This document shows positions 11,041 through 25,600 of a stretch of 64,000 bases of DNA, one piece after another (positions within the stretch are counted from its first letter, which is position 1; each line of letters opens with the position of its first letter). The stretch comes from Penaeus vannamei (Eukaryota > Arthropoda > Malacostraca > Decapoda > Penaeidae), in assembly GCF_042767895.1 (NCBI RefSeq), contig NC_091589.1, positions 19,290,770 through 19,354,769 on the forward strand, written 5' to 3'. Below the pieces are notes generated by a model, which was not told where the DNA came from, did not search any database, and saw nothing but the letters and a program-made list of their open reading frames with translations. The translations under genes were made by a program, and so were the position numbers.

Positions 11041-12840
11041 TTTAGATTTTCATGATAAATCCTTTATTATTAACAATAATGGTGATCATTATGATGGTAA
11101 TGAAAATAATAATGATGATAATAATAATAAAATGATAATTATAAAAATAATTTTGATAATTACTGCAATAATAGCAATAATTAATTCTATTCTAATAATT
11201 CTTATACTAATAATGACAATAGAAATAATAATAAGATAATTATTATTGTTATTATAATGAGTATTATTATCATTATTATTTCTACAATTATCATTTTTGT
11301 TATTATCATTATAAGAATAGTTATAATGATGAAAATGACAGTAATAATTAGCATAATAATCATTATAACTGCAATAATGATAATTATAATAATGATAATC
11401 ATGACGATAATGACTATAATGATGATAATCATAAAAAGTAATGACAATAATGATGATAATGATGATAACAATAATCATAGAGTCCATTTATAATGAAATA
11501 GAGGATAAAACTAATCAAATCCCCAGAGTCGAAAATACGGCAAAATCTAGGGTATTAAGGCCTTATGAGAGAAAAGTCGAAAAAAAAACACTTTTTCGCT
11601 TTTAAATGATAATTATGATGATTGTAACATGAATTCATGCAATTATGATGATTTTCATGATATTTCCTTAATTATTAACAATGATGATGATGATTATGGT
11701 GATAATGACAATAATAATGATGATAATAATAATAAAATGATAATTACAATGATAGTTTTGTTAATTACTGATATAATAGCTATAATGAACTCTATTCTAA
11801 TAATTTTCATACTAATAATGACAATAGAAATAATAATAATATCATTATTATTGATATTATAATGATTATTATTGTCATAATTATTTCTAAAATTATTATT
11901 ATTGTTATTATCATTACAAAAAAAGTTATAATAATGAAAATGACAGTAATAATTAGAATAATAATCATTATAATTGCTAAAATAATAATGATAATGATGA
12001 TAATCATGACGATAATGACTATAATAATGATAATCATAAAAATAATGACAATAAGGATAATGATAATAATAATCATAGAGTCCATTTATAATGAAATAAA
12101 GGCGAAAACTAATAAAATCCCATGAGTCGAAAAAACGGCAAAATCTAGCGTAATACAGTTTTCTGAGAGAAGAGTAAAAAAAAAAACGCTTTTTCTTTTT
12201 TAAATGATAATGATTATGATTTTAACATCAATCCAGGTAATTATAATGATTTTCATGATAATAGCTTAATCATTAACAATAATGATGATAATTATGATGA
12301 TAATGAGAATGTTATTGATGATAACAATAATAAAATTATAATTATAATAATAATTTTCATAATTATTGCAATAATAGCAATAATGAACTCTATTCATACT
12401 AATGATGACAATAAAAATGATAATGGTATCATTATTATTGTTATTATAATGAGTATTATTGTCATTATTATTTCTAAAATTATCATTATGTTATTATCAT
12501 TATAAAAATAGTTATAATGATGAAAATGAAAGTAATAATTAGCATGATAATCATCATAGCTGCAATAATGATAATGATAATAATGATAATCATGAAGATA
12601 ATGACAATAATGCTGATAATCATAATAACAAAAATAATGATGATAATGGTGATAATAATAATCATAGAGTCCATTTATAATGAAATAAAGGCGAAAACTA
12701 GTAAAATCACAGAAGTTGAAAAACTGCAAATCTCGCATATTACAGTCCTATGAGAGAAAGGTCGAAAAAAAACTTTTTCGCTTATAAATAATAATTATGA
12801 TGCTTTTAACATTAATTCAGGTAATCATGATGATTTTCAT

Positions 12841-12900
12841 GATAATTCCCTCATAATTAACAATAATGATGATAATTCCCTCATTATTAACAATAATGAT
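12841..12900 (+). repeat. 30-bp direct duplication in a monomer
   Basis: GATAATTCCCTCATAATTAA begins at 12841 and GATAATTCCCTCATTATTAA at 12871, each followed by CAATAATGAT, giving a period of 30. The same duplication is in the partner block at 39384-39443, so it predates the duplication of the block. Confidence 0.85.
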
Positions 12901-15900
12901 GATAATTATGATGATGACAATAATAATGATGATAATAATAATAAAATGATAATTATAATGATAATTTTGATAATTTCTGCAATAATAGCAATTATGAACT
13001 CTATTCTAATAATGTTCATACTAATAATGACAATAAAAATAATGATAATATCATTATTATTGTTATTATAATGAGTATTACTGTCATTATTATTTCTAAA
13101 ATTACCATTATTATTATTATCATTATAAAAATAGTTATAATGATGAAAGTGCCAGTAATAATTAGCATAATAATTATAACTGCAAAAATAATAATGATAA
13201 TAATGATAATCATGACGATATCGACTATAATAATGATAATAATAAGAATAATGACAATATTGATGATAATGATGATAATATAATCATACAGTCCATTTAT
13301 AATGAAATAAAGGCTAAAACTACCAAAATCCCATAAGTCGAAAAACGGCAAAATATAGCGTATCACAGCCTTTTAATAAAACAGTGGAAAAAAAAACTTT
13401 TTCACTTTTAAATGATAATTATGATGATTAATTAAGGTACTTATCGTGATTTTCATGATAATTCCGTTATTATTAACAATAATGATGAAATGACAATAAT
13501 AATGATGATTATAGTAATAAAATGATAATTATAATAATTGTGACAATTACTGCAATAATAGCAATAATGAACTCTATTCTAATATTTTTCATACTAATAA
13601 TGACAATAGAAATAATAATTATATCATTATTACTGTTATTATAATAAGTATTAGTCATTATTTCTGATGATAATAATAATCATAGAGTCCATTTATAATG
13701 AAATAAAGGCTAAATAAAAAAAAATCCCAGACGTCGAAAAAACGGCAAAATCTAGCGTATTACAGCCATTTGAGAGAAAGGTAGAAAAAAAATCCTTTTT
13801 CACTTTTATATGATAATTATGATGATCTTAACATTAACTCAGGTGATGATGATGATTTTCATGATAATTCCTTTATTATTAACGATAATGATGATAATTA
13901 TGATGATAATGACAATAATTATGATGACAATAAGAAAATGATAATTATAATGATAATTTTGATAATTACTGCAATAATAGCAATAATGAAATCTATTCTA
14001 ATAATTTTCATACTAATAATGACAATAGAAATAACATAATTATTATTGCTATTATAATGAGTATTATTGTTATTATTAATTCTAAAAATATCATTATTGT
14101 TTTTATCATTATAAAAATGGTTATAATGATGGAAATGACAGAAATAATTAGCATAATAATCATTATAACTGCAATGATGATAATGATAATAATGATAATC
14201 ATGACGATAATGACTATAATGACAATAATCATATGAATAATGACAAAAAGGATGATAATGGTGATAATAATAAGCATACTGTCCATTTATAATGAAATAA
14301 AGGCTAAAATTAATAAAATCGAAAAAACGGCAAAATCAACCGTATTACAGCCTTTTGAGAGAAAGGTCGAAAAAAAACTTTCTCGCTTTTAAATGATGAT
14401 TTTGATTACTTTAACGTGAATTCAGGAAAATATGATGATTTTCATGATAATACCTTTATTATTAACAATAATGATGATAATTATGATGATAATGACAATA
14501 ATAATGATGAGAATAATAATAAAATGATATTTATAATGATAATTTTCATTATAAAAATCGTTATGAGGATAAAAATGACAGTAATAATTAGCATAATAAT
14601 CATAATAACTGCAATAATGATTATGATAATAATGATAAATCATAACGATAATGACTATAATGATGATAATCATAAGAATAATGACAGTAATGATGATAAT
14701 GATAATAATAACCATAGAGTACATTTATGATGGAATAAAGACTAAAACTAATAAAATCTCCAAAGTCGAAAAAACGGCAAAATCTAGCGTATTGCAGCCT
14801 TTTGAGAGAAAGGTCGAAAAACCCGCTTTTTCGCTTTTGAATGATAATAATGATGATTTTAACATTAATTCAGGTAATTATGATGATTTTTCTATGATAA
14901 TGCCTTTATTATTAACAATAATGATGATAATTATGATGATAATGACAATAACAATGATGATAATAATAAAATGATAATCATATGGATAACTTTGATAATT
15001 ACTGGAATAATAGCAAGAATTAACTCTATTCGATTAATTTTTATACTAATAATGACAATAGAAATAATAATTATATCATTATTATTGTTATTATAATGAG
15101 TATTATTCTCATTATTATTTCTAAAATTATCATTTTTTGTTATCATTATAAAACTAGTTATAATGATGGAAATGACAGTAATAATTAGCATAATAATAAT
15201 TATAACTGCAATAATGATAATGATAAAGGCTAAAACTAATAAAATCCTAGAAGTCGAAAAAACGGCAAAATCTGCAGCCTTTTGAGAGAAAGGTCGAAAA
15301 AAAAAACTTTTTCGCTTTTAAATGATAATTATGATGAATTTATCAGGAATTCAGGTAATTATGATGATTTTCATGATAATGCCTTCATTATTAACAATGA
15401 TGATAATTATGATGATAATGACAATAATAATGATGATAATAATAAAATGATAATTATAATGATAATTTTGATAATTACTGCAGTAATAGCAATAATTTAC
15501 TCCATTCTAATAATTTTGATACTAATAATGACAATAGAAATAATAATAATATCATTATTATGGTTCTTATAATAATTAATATTGTCATTATTATTTCTAA
15601 AATTATCAATATTGTTATTATTATTATAAACATAGTTATAATGCTGAAAATGAGAGTAATAATTAGCATAATAATCGTTATGATGTCCATTTATGATGAA
15701 ATAAAGGCTAAAACTAATAAAATCCCAAAACTCGAAAAAAATACAAAATCTAGCGTATTTGAGAGAAAGGTCGAAAAAACCCTTTTCGCTTTTAAATGAT
15801 AATTATGATTTTAACAATTATTCAGGTAATTATGATGATTTTCATGATAATACCTTTGTTATTAACAATTATGCTGATAATTATGATGACAATGACAATA

Positions 15901-15975
15901 ACAATGATGATAATAATAATAAATTCAGTATTATAATGATAATTTTGATAATTACTGAAATAATAGATATAATGA

Positions 15976-16260
15976 ACTCTATTCTAATAATTTTCATACC
16001 AATAATGATGATAGAAATAATAATAATATAATTATTATTGTGATGATAATGAGTATTATTGTCATTATCATTTCTATAATTATCATTATTGTTATTATGA
16101 ATATAAACATTGTTATAATGATGAAAATGATAGTAATAATTTGCATAATAATCATTATAACTGCAATAATGATAATGATGATAATGATAATCATGACGAT
16201 AATGAAAATAATGATGATACTCTATTCTAAAAATTTTCATACTAATAATGACAATAGAAA
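15976..16260 (+). repeat. Register-shifted partial monomer duplication (about 243-bp period)
   Basis: The landmark ACTCTATTCTAATAATTTTC appears at 15976 and, with one change, at 16219 inside one linker-to-linker interval, which is about 840 bp long instead of 590. The second AAT arm of the first unit runs directly into the landmark of the second without a linker between. The partner block has the same arrangement at about 43255 and 43490. Confidence 0.75.
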
Positions 16261-19200
16261 TAATAATAATATCATTATTATTGTTATCATAATGAGTATT
16301 ATTGTCATTATTATTTCTAAAATTATCATTATTGTTATTATTATTATAAAAATATCTCTAATGATGAAAATAACAGTAATAATTAGCATAATAATCATTA
16401 TAACTCCAATAAAGATAATGATAATTATGATAATCATGACGATAATAACTATAATGATGATGATCATGAGAATAATGACAATAATGATGATAATGATGAT
16501 AATAATAATCATACAGTCCATTTATAATTAAATAAAGGCTAAAACTAATAAAATCCCCAAGGTCGAAAAAACGGTAAAATTCTAGGGTATTACAGAATTT
16601 TCAGAGATAGGTCGAAAAAAAAAATTTCGCTTTTAAATGATAATTATGATGATTTTAACATTAATTCAGGTAATTATGATGATTTTCATGATATGCCTTT
16701 ATTATTAAAAATAATGATGATACTTATGATGATAATGACAATAATAATGATGATAATAAAAATAAAATGATAATTATAATGATAATTTTAATAAGTACTT
16801 ATATAATAGCAATAATTAACTCTATTCTAATAATTTTCATACTAATAATGACAATAGAAATAATATCATTATTACTGTTATTATAATGATTATTATTGTC
16901 ATTATTATTTCTAAAATTATTATTATTGTTATTATCATTATATAAATAGTTATAATGATAAAAATGACAGTAACAATTAGCATAATCATCATTGAAACTG
17001 CAATAATGATAATGATAATAATGATAATCATGACGATAATGACTATAATGATGATAATCATAAGAATAGTGACAGTAATTATAATAATAATCCTAGAGTA
17101 CATTTATAATAAAATAAAGGCTAAAACTAATAAAATCCCAAAAGTCGAAAAAAACGGTAAAATCTAGCGTATTACAGCCTTTCGAGAGAAAGTTCGAAAA
17201 CGATACTTTTCACTTTTAAATGATAATTATGATTTTAACATGAATTTAGGTAATTGTGATTATTTTCATGATAATGCCTTTATTATTAATAATAATGTTG
17301 ATAATTATGATAATGTCAATAATAATGATAATAATAATAAAAAGAAAATTACAATGATAATTTTTATAATCACTGCAATAATACCAATAATGAACTTAAT
17401 TCTAATAATTTTCAAACCAATAATGACAATAGAAATAATCATATTATCATTATTATCGTTATGATAATGAGTATTATTGTCATTATTATTTCTAAAATTA
17501 TCATTTTTGTTATTATAATTATGAAATTATAATAATTACTGTAATAATAGCAATAATGAACTCTATTCTAATAATTTTCAAACCAATAATGACAATAGAA
17601 ATAATAATAATATCATTATTATTGTTATTATAATGAGTATTATTGTCATTATTATTTCTAAAATTATCATTATTGTTATTATCATTATAAAAAAGTTATA
17701 ATGATGAAAATGAGAGTAATAATTAACATAATAATCATTATAACTGCAATAATGATAATGATAATAATGATAATCATGACTATAATGGCTATTAAGATGA
17801 CAATCATAAGAATAATGACAATAATGATGATAATAATAATAATCATAGAGTCCATTTATAATGAAATAAAGGCTAAAACTAATAAAATCCCAAAAGTCGA
17901 AACAACGGCAAAATCTAGTGTATTACAGCCTCTTGAATGGAAGGTAAAAAAAAAACCTTTTTCGCTTTTAAATGATAATTTTGATGATTTTAACATTAAT
18001 TAAGGTAATTAAGATGATTTTCATGATAATTCCTTTATTATAAACAATAATGACGATAATTATGATGATAATGACAATAATGATGATGATGATGATGATA
18101 AAATGATAATTATAATGATAAGTTTGATAATTACTGCAATAATAGCAATAATGAACTCTATTCTAATAATTTTCATACCAATAATGACAATAGTAATAAT
18201 AATAATGTCTTTATTATTTTTATTATAATGAGTATTATTGTCATTATTATTTCTAAAATCATCATTATTGTTATTATCATTATAAAAATAGTTATAATGA
18301 TAAAAATGACAGTATTAATTAGTATAATAATTATTATAACTGCAATAATGATAATGATGATAATGATAATCATGACGATAATTACTATAATGATGATAAT
18401 CATAAGAATAATGACAGTAATGATGATAATGATGATAATAATAATCATAGAGTCCATTTATAATGAAATAAAAGCTAAAAATAATAAAAACCTAGAAGTC
18501 GAAAAAAGGGCAAAATCTAGCGTATTACTGCCATTCGAGAGAAAGTTAAAAAAAAAACGCTTTTTCGCTTTTAAATGATAATTATGATGATTTTAACATT
18601 AATTCAGGTAATTATGATGATTTTCATGATGATCCCTTCAATATTAACAATAATGATGATACTTATGATGATAATGACAATAATAATGATGATAATAATA
18701 ATAAAAGGATAATTATATTGATAATTTTGATAATTACTGCAATAATAGCAATAATATACTCTATTCTAATAATATTCATACTGATAATGACAATAGAAAA
18801 ATAAAATTATTATTATTGTTATTATAATGAGTATTATTGTCATTGTTATCTTTAAAATTATCATTATTGTTATTATCATTATAAAAATAGTTATAATGAT
18901 GAAAATGAGAGTAATAATTAGCATAATAATTATAACTGCAATAATGATAATGATGATAATGATAATCATAACGATAATGACAATAATGATGATAATCATA
19001 AGAATAATGACAGAAATGATGATAATAATAATAATAATCTAGCATATTTCAGCCTTTTGAGAGAAAAGTCGAAAAAAAACTTTTACGCTTTGAAATGATA
19101 ATTTTGATAATTTTAACATTAATTCATGTAATTATGATGATTTTCATAATAAATCCTTTCTTATTAATAATACTGATGATAATTTTGATGATAATGACAA

Positions 19201-20144
19201 TAATATTGGTGATAATTATAATAAAATGAGAATTATAATGATGATTTTGATAATTACTGCAATAATATCAATAATGAACTCTATTCTAATAATTTTCATA
19301 ATTAATAATGACAATAGAAATAATAATTATATCATTATTATTGTCATTATAATGAGTATTTTTGTCATTATTAATTCTAAAATTATCATTATTGTTATTA
19401 TCATTATAAAATAGTTATAATGATGAGAATAATAATAGCATAATAATCATAATAACTGCAATAATGATAATGATAATAATGATAATCATGACGATCATGA
19501 CTATAATGATGATAATCATAAGAATAATGACAAAAATGATGATAATGTTGATAATAATATTCATAGAGTCCATTTATAATGAAATAAAGGCTAAAATTAA
19601 TAAAATCCCCACAGTCGAAAAAGCGGCAAAATCTAGCATATTTCAGCCTTTTTAGAGAAAGGTCGAAAAAAAAACTTTCTCGCTTTTAAATGATAATTAT
19701 GATTATTTTAATGTGAATTCAGGCAATTATGAAGATTTTCATGATAATGCCTTTATTAATAAGAATAATGATGATAATTATGATGATAATGATAATAATA
19801 ATGATGATAATAATAATAAAATAATTATAATGATAATTTTAATTCAATAATTGCAATCATGAACTCTATTCTAATAATTTTCATACTAATAATGACAATA
19901 GAAATAATAGTATCATTATTATTGTTATTATAATGAGTATTATTGTCATTATTATTTCTAGAATTATCATTATTGTTATTATAATTATAAATATAGTTAT
20001 AATGATGAAAATGAGATGAATAGTTAGCATAATAATCATTATAACTGCAATAATGCTAATGATAATTAATTCTATTCTAATAATTTTCATACCAATAATG
20101 AAAATAGATATAATAAAATCATTATTATTGATATTATAATCAGT

Positions 20145-20644
20145 NNNNNNNNNNNNNNNNNNNNNNNNNNNNNNNNNNNNNNNNNNNNNNNNNNNNNNNN
20201 NNNNNNNNNNNNNNNNNNNNNNNNNNNNNNNNNNNNNNNNNNNNNNNNNNNNNNNNNNNNNNNNNNNNNNNNNNNNNNNNNNNNNNNNNNNNNNNNNNNN
20301 NNNNNNNNNNNNNNNNNNNNNNNNNNNNNNNNNNNNNNNNNNNNNNNNNNNNNNNNNNNNNNNNNNNNNNNNNNNNNNNNNNNNNNNNNNNNNNNNNNNN
20401 NNNNNNNNNNNNNNNNNNNNNNNNNNNNNNNNNNNNNNNNNNNNNNNNNNNNNNNNNNNNNNNNNNNNNNNNNNNNNNNNNNNNNNNNNNNNNNNNNNNN
20501 NNNNNNNNNNNNNNNNNNNNNNNNNNNNNNNNNNNNNNNNNNNNNNNNNNNNNNNNNNNNNNNNNNNNNNNNNNNNNNNNNNNNNNNNNNNNNNNNNNNN
20601 NNNNNNNNNNNNNNNNNNNNNNNNNNNNNNNNNNNNNNNNNNNN
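20145..20644. other. Assembly gap (500 N)
   Basis: Exactly 500 N. Sequence before the gap matches 47384 and its upstream, whereas sequence after the gap does not match what follows 47384. The two sides are therefore not a simple continuation of the duplicate block. Confidence 0.99.
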
Positions 20645-22299
20645 TGATAATGACAATAATAATGATGATAATAATAATAAAAAGATAATTATAATGATAA
20701 TTTTGATAATTACTGCAATAATAGCAATAATGAACTCTATTCTAATAATTTTCATACAAATTAAAATCTAATAAAATCCCATAAGTCGAAAAAACGGCAA
20801 AATCTGCAGCCTTTTGAGAGAAAGTTCGAAAAAAAAACTTTTTCGCTTCTAAATGATAATTATATTGATTTTAACAGGAATTCAGGTAATTATGATGATT
20901 TTCATGATAATGCCTTTATTATTAACAATAATGATGATAATTATGATGATAATGACAATAATAATGATGATAATAATAATAAAATGATAATTATAATGAT
21001 AATTTTGATAATTACTGCAATAATAGCAATAATGAACTCTATTCTAATAATTTCCATACAAATTCTGACAATAGAAATAATAATAATATCATTAGTATTG
21101 TTATTATAAGGAGTATTATTGTCATTATTATTTCTAAAATTATCATTATTCTTATTATCCTTATAGAAATAGTTATAATGATGTAAATGGCAGTATTAAT
21201 TAACATAATAACCATTAAAACTACAGTAATGATAATGATAATAATGATAATCATGACGATAATGACAATAATGATGATAATCATAAGAATAATGAAAATA
21301 AGGATGATAATAAAGATAAAAATAATCATAGCGTCCATTTATATTGAAATAAAGGTTAAAACTAATAAAATCCCATAAGTCGAAAAAAACGGTAAAATTT
21401 AGCGTTTTTTCGCTTTTAAATGATAATTATGATGATTTCAATTTAATTCAGGTAATTATGATGATTTTCATGAAAATGCCTTTATTATTAACAAAAATGA
21501 GGATAATTATGATGATAATGATAATAATAATGATAATAATAATAAGATGCTAATTATAATGATAATTTTGATAATTACTGCAATAATAGCAATAATGAAC
21601 TCTATTCTAATAATTTTCATACTAATAATGACAATAGAAATAATATTATTGTTATTATAATGAGTATTAATGTCATTATTATTTTTAAAAATATCATTAT
21701 TGTTATTTTCATTATAAAAATAGTTATTATGATAAAAATAACTAATAATTAGCATAATAATCATTATAACTGTAATAATAATAGTGATAATAACGATAAT
21801 CATGACTATAATGATGATAATCATAAGAATAATGACTATAATGATGATAATCATAAGAATAATGACTATAATGATGATAATCATAAGAATAATGACAGTG
21901 ATGATGATAATAATGATAATGATAATCATAGAGACAATTTATAATGAATAAAGGCTAAAACTAATAAAATCCCATAAGTCGAAAAACCGCAAAATCTTGC
22001 GTATTTTAGCCTTGTGAGAGAAAGGTCGAAAAAGACCTTTCTCGCTTTTAAATTATAATAATGATGATTTTAACATTAATTCAGGTAGTTACTATGATTT
22101 TCATGATAATGCCTTTATTATAAACAATAATGAGGCTAATTATGATTATAATGACAAGAACAATGATGATAATAATAATAAAATGATAATTATAATAATA
22201 ATTTTGATAATTACTGCAATAATAGCAATAATGTACTCTATTCTAATATTTTTCAAACTAATAATGACAATAAAAATAATAGTAATATCATTATAATAT
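20645..22299 (+). repeat. Satellite array segment from gap 2 to element A copy 4
   Basis: Plus-oriented monomers start near 20848, 21415 and 22048. The unit at 20848 begins GCTTCTAAATGATA with AACAGGAATTCAGG, a recurring class. The unit at 22048 starts with the (TAGT/AAGT)ACTATG class and is interrupted by element A. A triple 30-bp repeat lies at 21804-21893. Confidence 0.9.
21804..21893 (+). repeat. 30-bp tandem repeat, three perfect copies
   Basis: GACTATAATGATGATAATCA followed by TAAGAATAAT is repeated three times without change (21804, 21834, 21864). The fourth position switches to GACAGTGATG. In a typical monomer the unit occurs once. Confidence 0.92.
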
Positions 22300-22607
22300 C
22301 AGAATTCTATGATTTTTTTTTTCTTTGAAACACTTCCACGCTCAGCATACGCTATCTCTCTTTTCAAATCTACATTCCTACACATCCAACATTTAGTACA
22401 TGCATCCTGTACTTGCCTTCCACCCTTTTTTACACAACGCCTACACCCACTTACGCAACATACACGGTTCCCGAACCTACTGGAATCTTACATCTGTTCA
22501 CTGCGGACGAATCTTTTCCCTTGAGCAAACACTCCATATTCGCGGTTGAGCCCGGACTCAACGAGACAACTTAAGTCTACTGGGTCTACGCCCCACTACA
22601 ATTATTT
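22300..22607 (+). mobile_element. Element A copy 4
   Basis: Same insert, with its own changes: an expanded T run after CTATGATTTTT, a loss of about 8 bp that turns CACGCAGACGCTCAG into CACGCTCAG, and GTCTACGCCCCACTACAATT at the end. It has no paired copy in the duplicate block. Its left junction differs slightly (TTATAATATCAGAATTC), which suggests a small deletion there. The open frame reading across it has no recognisable domain. Confidence 0.72.
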
Positions 22608-25600
22608 AGATTTCCATGATAAATCCTTTATTATTAATGATAATGATGATATTGACAATACTAATGATCATAATAATAATAAAATGATAATTATAATAAT
22701 AACATGATAATTATAATAATTTTGATAATTACTGCAATAATTAATTCTATTCTAATAATTTTTATACTAATAATGACAATAAAAATAATAATAAGATAAT
22801 TATTATTGTTATTATAATGAGTATAATTGTCATCATTATTTTTAAAAGCATCATTATTGTTATTATCATTATAAAAAATAGTTACAATAATAAAAATGAC
22901 AGTAATGATTAGCATAATAATCATTATAACTGCAATAATGATAATGATAATAACGATAATCACGACGATAATGACTATAATGATGATAATCATAAGAATA
23001 ATGACAGTAACGATGATAATGATGATAATAATAATCATAGAGACTATTTATAATAAATAAAGGCTAAAACTATTAAATACCAAAAGTCGAAAAATCGTAA
23101 AATCTTGCGTATTACAGCCTTGTGAGAGAAAGGTCGAATTTTTTTTCCCTTTTAAATGATAATAATGATGATGTTAACATTAATTCAGGTAAGTACTATG
23201 ATTTTCATGATAATGCCTTTATTATTAACAAAAATGAGGATAATTATGATGATAATGACAATAATAATGATGATAATAATATAAAAATGAGTATTATAAT
23301 GATAATTTTAATAATTGCTGCAATAATAGCAATAATGTACTCTATTCTAATAATTTTCATACTAATTAAAATCTAATAAAATCCCACAAATCGAAAAAAA
23401 CGGCAAAATCTGCAGCCTTTTGAGAGAAAGGTCGAAAAAAAAACTTTTTCGATTCTAAATGATAATTATGATGATTTTAACAGGAATTCAGGTAATTATG
23501 ATGATTTTCATGATAATTCCTTTATTATTAACAATAATGATGATAATTATAATGATAATGACAATAATAATGATAATAAAAATGAAATGATAATTATAAT
23601 GATTTTTTGATAATTACTGCAATAATAGCAATAATGAACTCTAATCTAATAATTTTCATACTAATAATGACAATAAAAATAATGATAATATCATTATTAA
23701 TGTTATTAAAAAGATTATCATTGTCATTATTATTTCTAAAATTATTGTTATTGTTATTTTCATTATAAAAATAGTTTTAATGATGAAAATGACCGTAATA
23801 ATTAGCATATTAATCATTAGAACTGCAATAATGATAATGATGATAATGATAATCATGACGATAATGACAATAATGATGATAGTCATAAGAATAATGACAA
23901 TAATGATGATAATGATGATAATAATAATCATAGAGTCCATTTATAATGAAATAAAGGCTAAAACTAATAAAATTCCAAAAGTCGAAAAAACGGCAAAATC
24001 TAGCGTATTACAGCCTTGTGAGAGGAAAGTCAAAAAACACTTTTTTCCATCTAAATGATGATTATGATGATTTTATCATAAATTCAGGTAAATATGAAGA
24101 TTTTCATGATAATGCCTTTATTAATAATAAAAATGATAATTATGATGATAATGACAATAATAATGATAATAAAATATGAGAATTATGATGATAATTTTGA
24201 TAATTACTGCAATAATAGCAATAATGAACTCTATTCTAATAATATTCATACTAATAACGACAATAAAAATAATATTAATATCATTATTATTGTTATTATA
24301 ATAAGTATTATTGTCATTATTATTTCTAAAATTATCATTATTGTTATTATCATTATGAAAATAGTTTTAATGATGAAAATGACAGTAATAAACATAATAA
24401 TCATTATAACTGCAATAATAATAATGATAATGATAATCATGACAATAATGACTATATGATAATAATTAAATTAATGACAATAATGATGATGATAATAATA
24501 ATAATAATCATAGAGTCCATTTACAATGAAATAAAGGCTAAAATTAATGATATCCCAAGAGTAAAAAAAAAGTCAAAATCTGCCGAATTACAGCCTTCTG
24601 AGAGAAAGATAAAAAAAAAAAACGCTTTTTCGCTTTTAAAGGGTAATTATGATTTTAACATTAATTCGGGTAATTATGATGATTTTCATGATAATTCCTT
24701 TATTATTAACAATAATGATGATACTTATGATGATAATGATAATAAAATGATAATTATAATAATTTTGATAATTACTGCAATAATAGCAATAATGAACTCT
24801 ATTCTAATAATTGTTATGCTAATAATGACAATAGAAATATTATTATTGTTATTATAATGAGCATTTTTGTCATTATTATTTTTAAAAGTATCAACATCGT
24901 TATTATCATTATAAAAATAGTTAAAATGATAAAAATGACAGTAATAATTAGCATAGTAATCATTATAACGTCAATAATGATAATGATAATAACGATAATC
25001 ATGACGATAATGACTATAATGATGATAATCATAAGAATAATGACAGTAATGATAAAGATGATAATAATCATAGAGACCATTTATAATGAATAAAGGCTAA
25101 AACTAATAAAATGCCAAAAGTCGAAAAACCGCAAAATCTTGCGTATTACATTTAAGCCTTGTGAGAGAAAGGTCGAAAAAAAGCCTTTATTATTAACAAT
25201 AATGAGGATAATTATAATGATAATGAAAATAATAATGATAATAATGATAAAATGAGTATTATAATGATAATATTCATCATTACTGCAATAATAGCAATAA
25301 TGTACTCTATTCTAATAATTTTCATACTAAAATCTAAGAAAATTCCATAAGTCGAAAAACGGAAAATCTGCAGACTTTTCAGAGAAAGGTCGAAAAAAAA
25401 ACTTTTTTGCATCTAAATGATAATTATGATGATTTTATCATAAATTCAGGTAATTATGATGATTTTCATGATAATGCCTTTATTATTAACAATAATGATG
25501 ATAACTATAATGATAATGACAATAATACTGATAATAATAATACAATGATAATTATATTGATAATTTTGATAATTACTGCAATAATAGCAATAATGAACTC

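Larger units (their letters stand above)
1804..20144 (+). repeat. Piece A: 18.3-kb block repeated end to end within the next sequence piece
   Basis: The entire stretch between gap 1 and gap 2 has a colinear, highly similar partner at 28400-47384. The coordinate offset is about 26596 at the left end and 27240 at the right end. The offset changes in a few steps, each an indel I can locate: 129 bp extra here at 2915-3043, about 23 bp missing near 3590, a replaced patch at 7946-8630, 734 bp missing at 13667, and about 36 bp extra near 18510. The same element A insertions occur at the same places in both. Because both ends of this block coincide with gaps, an unmerged second haplotype is a likely explanation. 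A true segmental duplication is the alternative. Confidence 0.85.
11041..20144 (+). repeat. Satellite array segment from element A copy 3 to gap 2
   Basis: Monomer starts are near 11603, 12202, 12780, 13408, 13805, 14390, 14838, 15315, 15790, 16632, 17215, 17968, 18570, 19093 and 19687. Lengths vary. The units at 15790 and 17215 are extended by internal partial duplications. Those at 14390, 14838 and 15315 are shortened in the second AAT arm. The unit at 13408 lost most of its middle and second arms. No genes. The right end is cut by the gap inside a middle arm. Confidence 0.9.
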
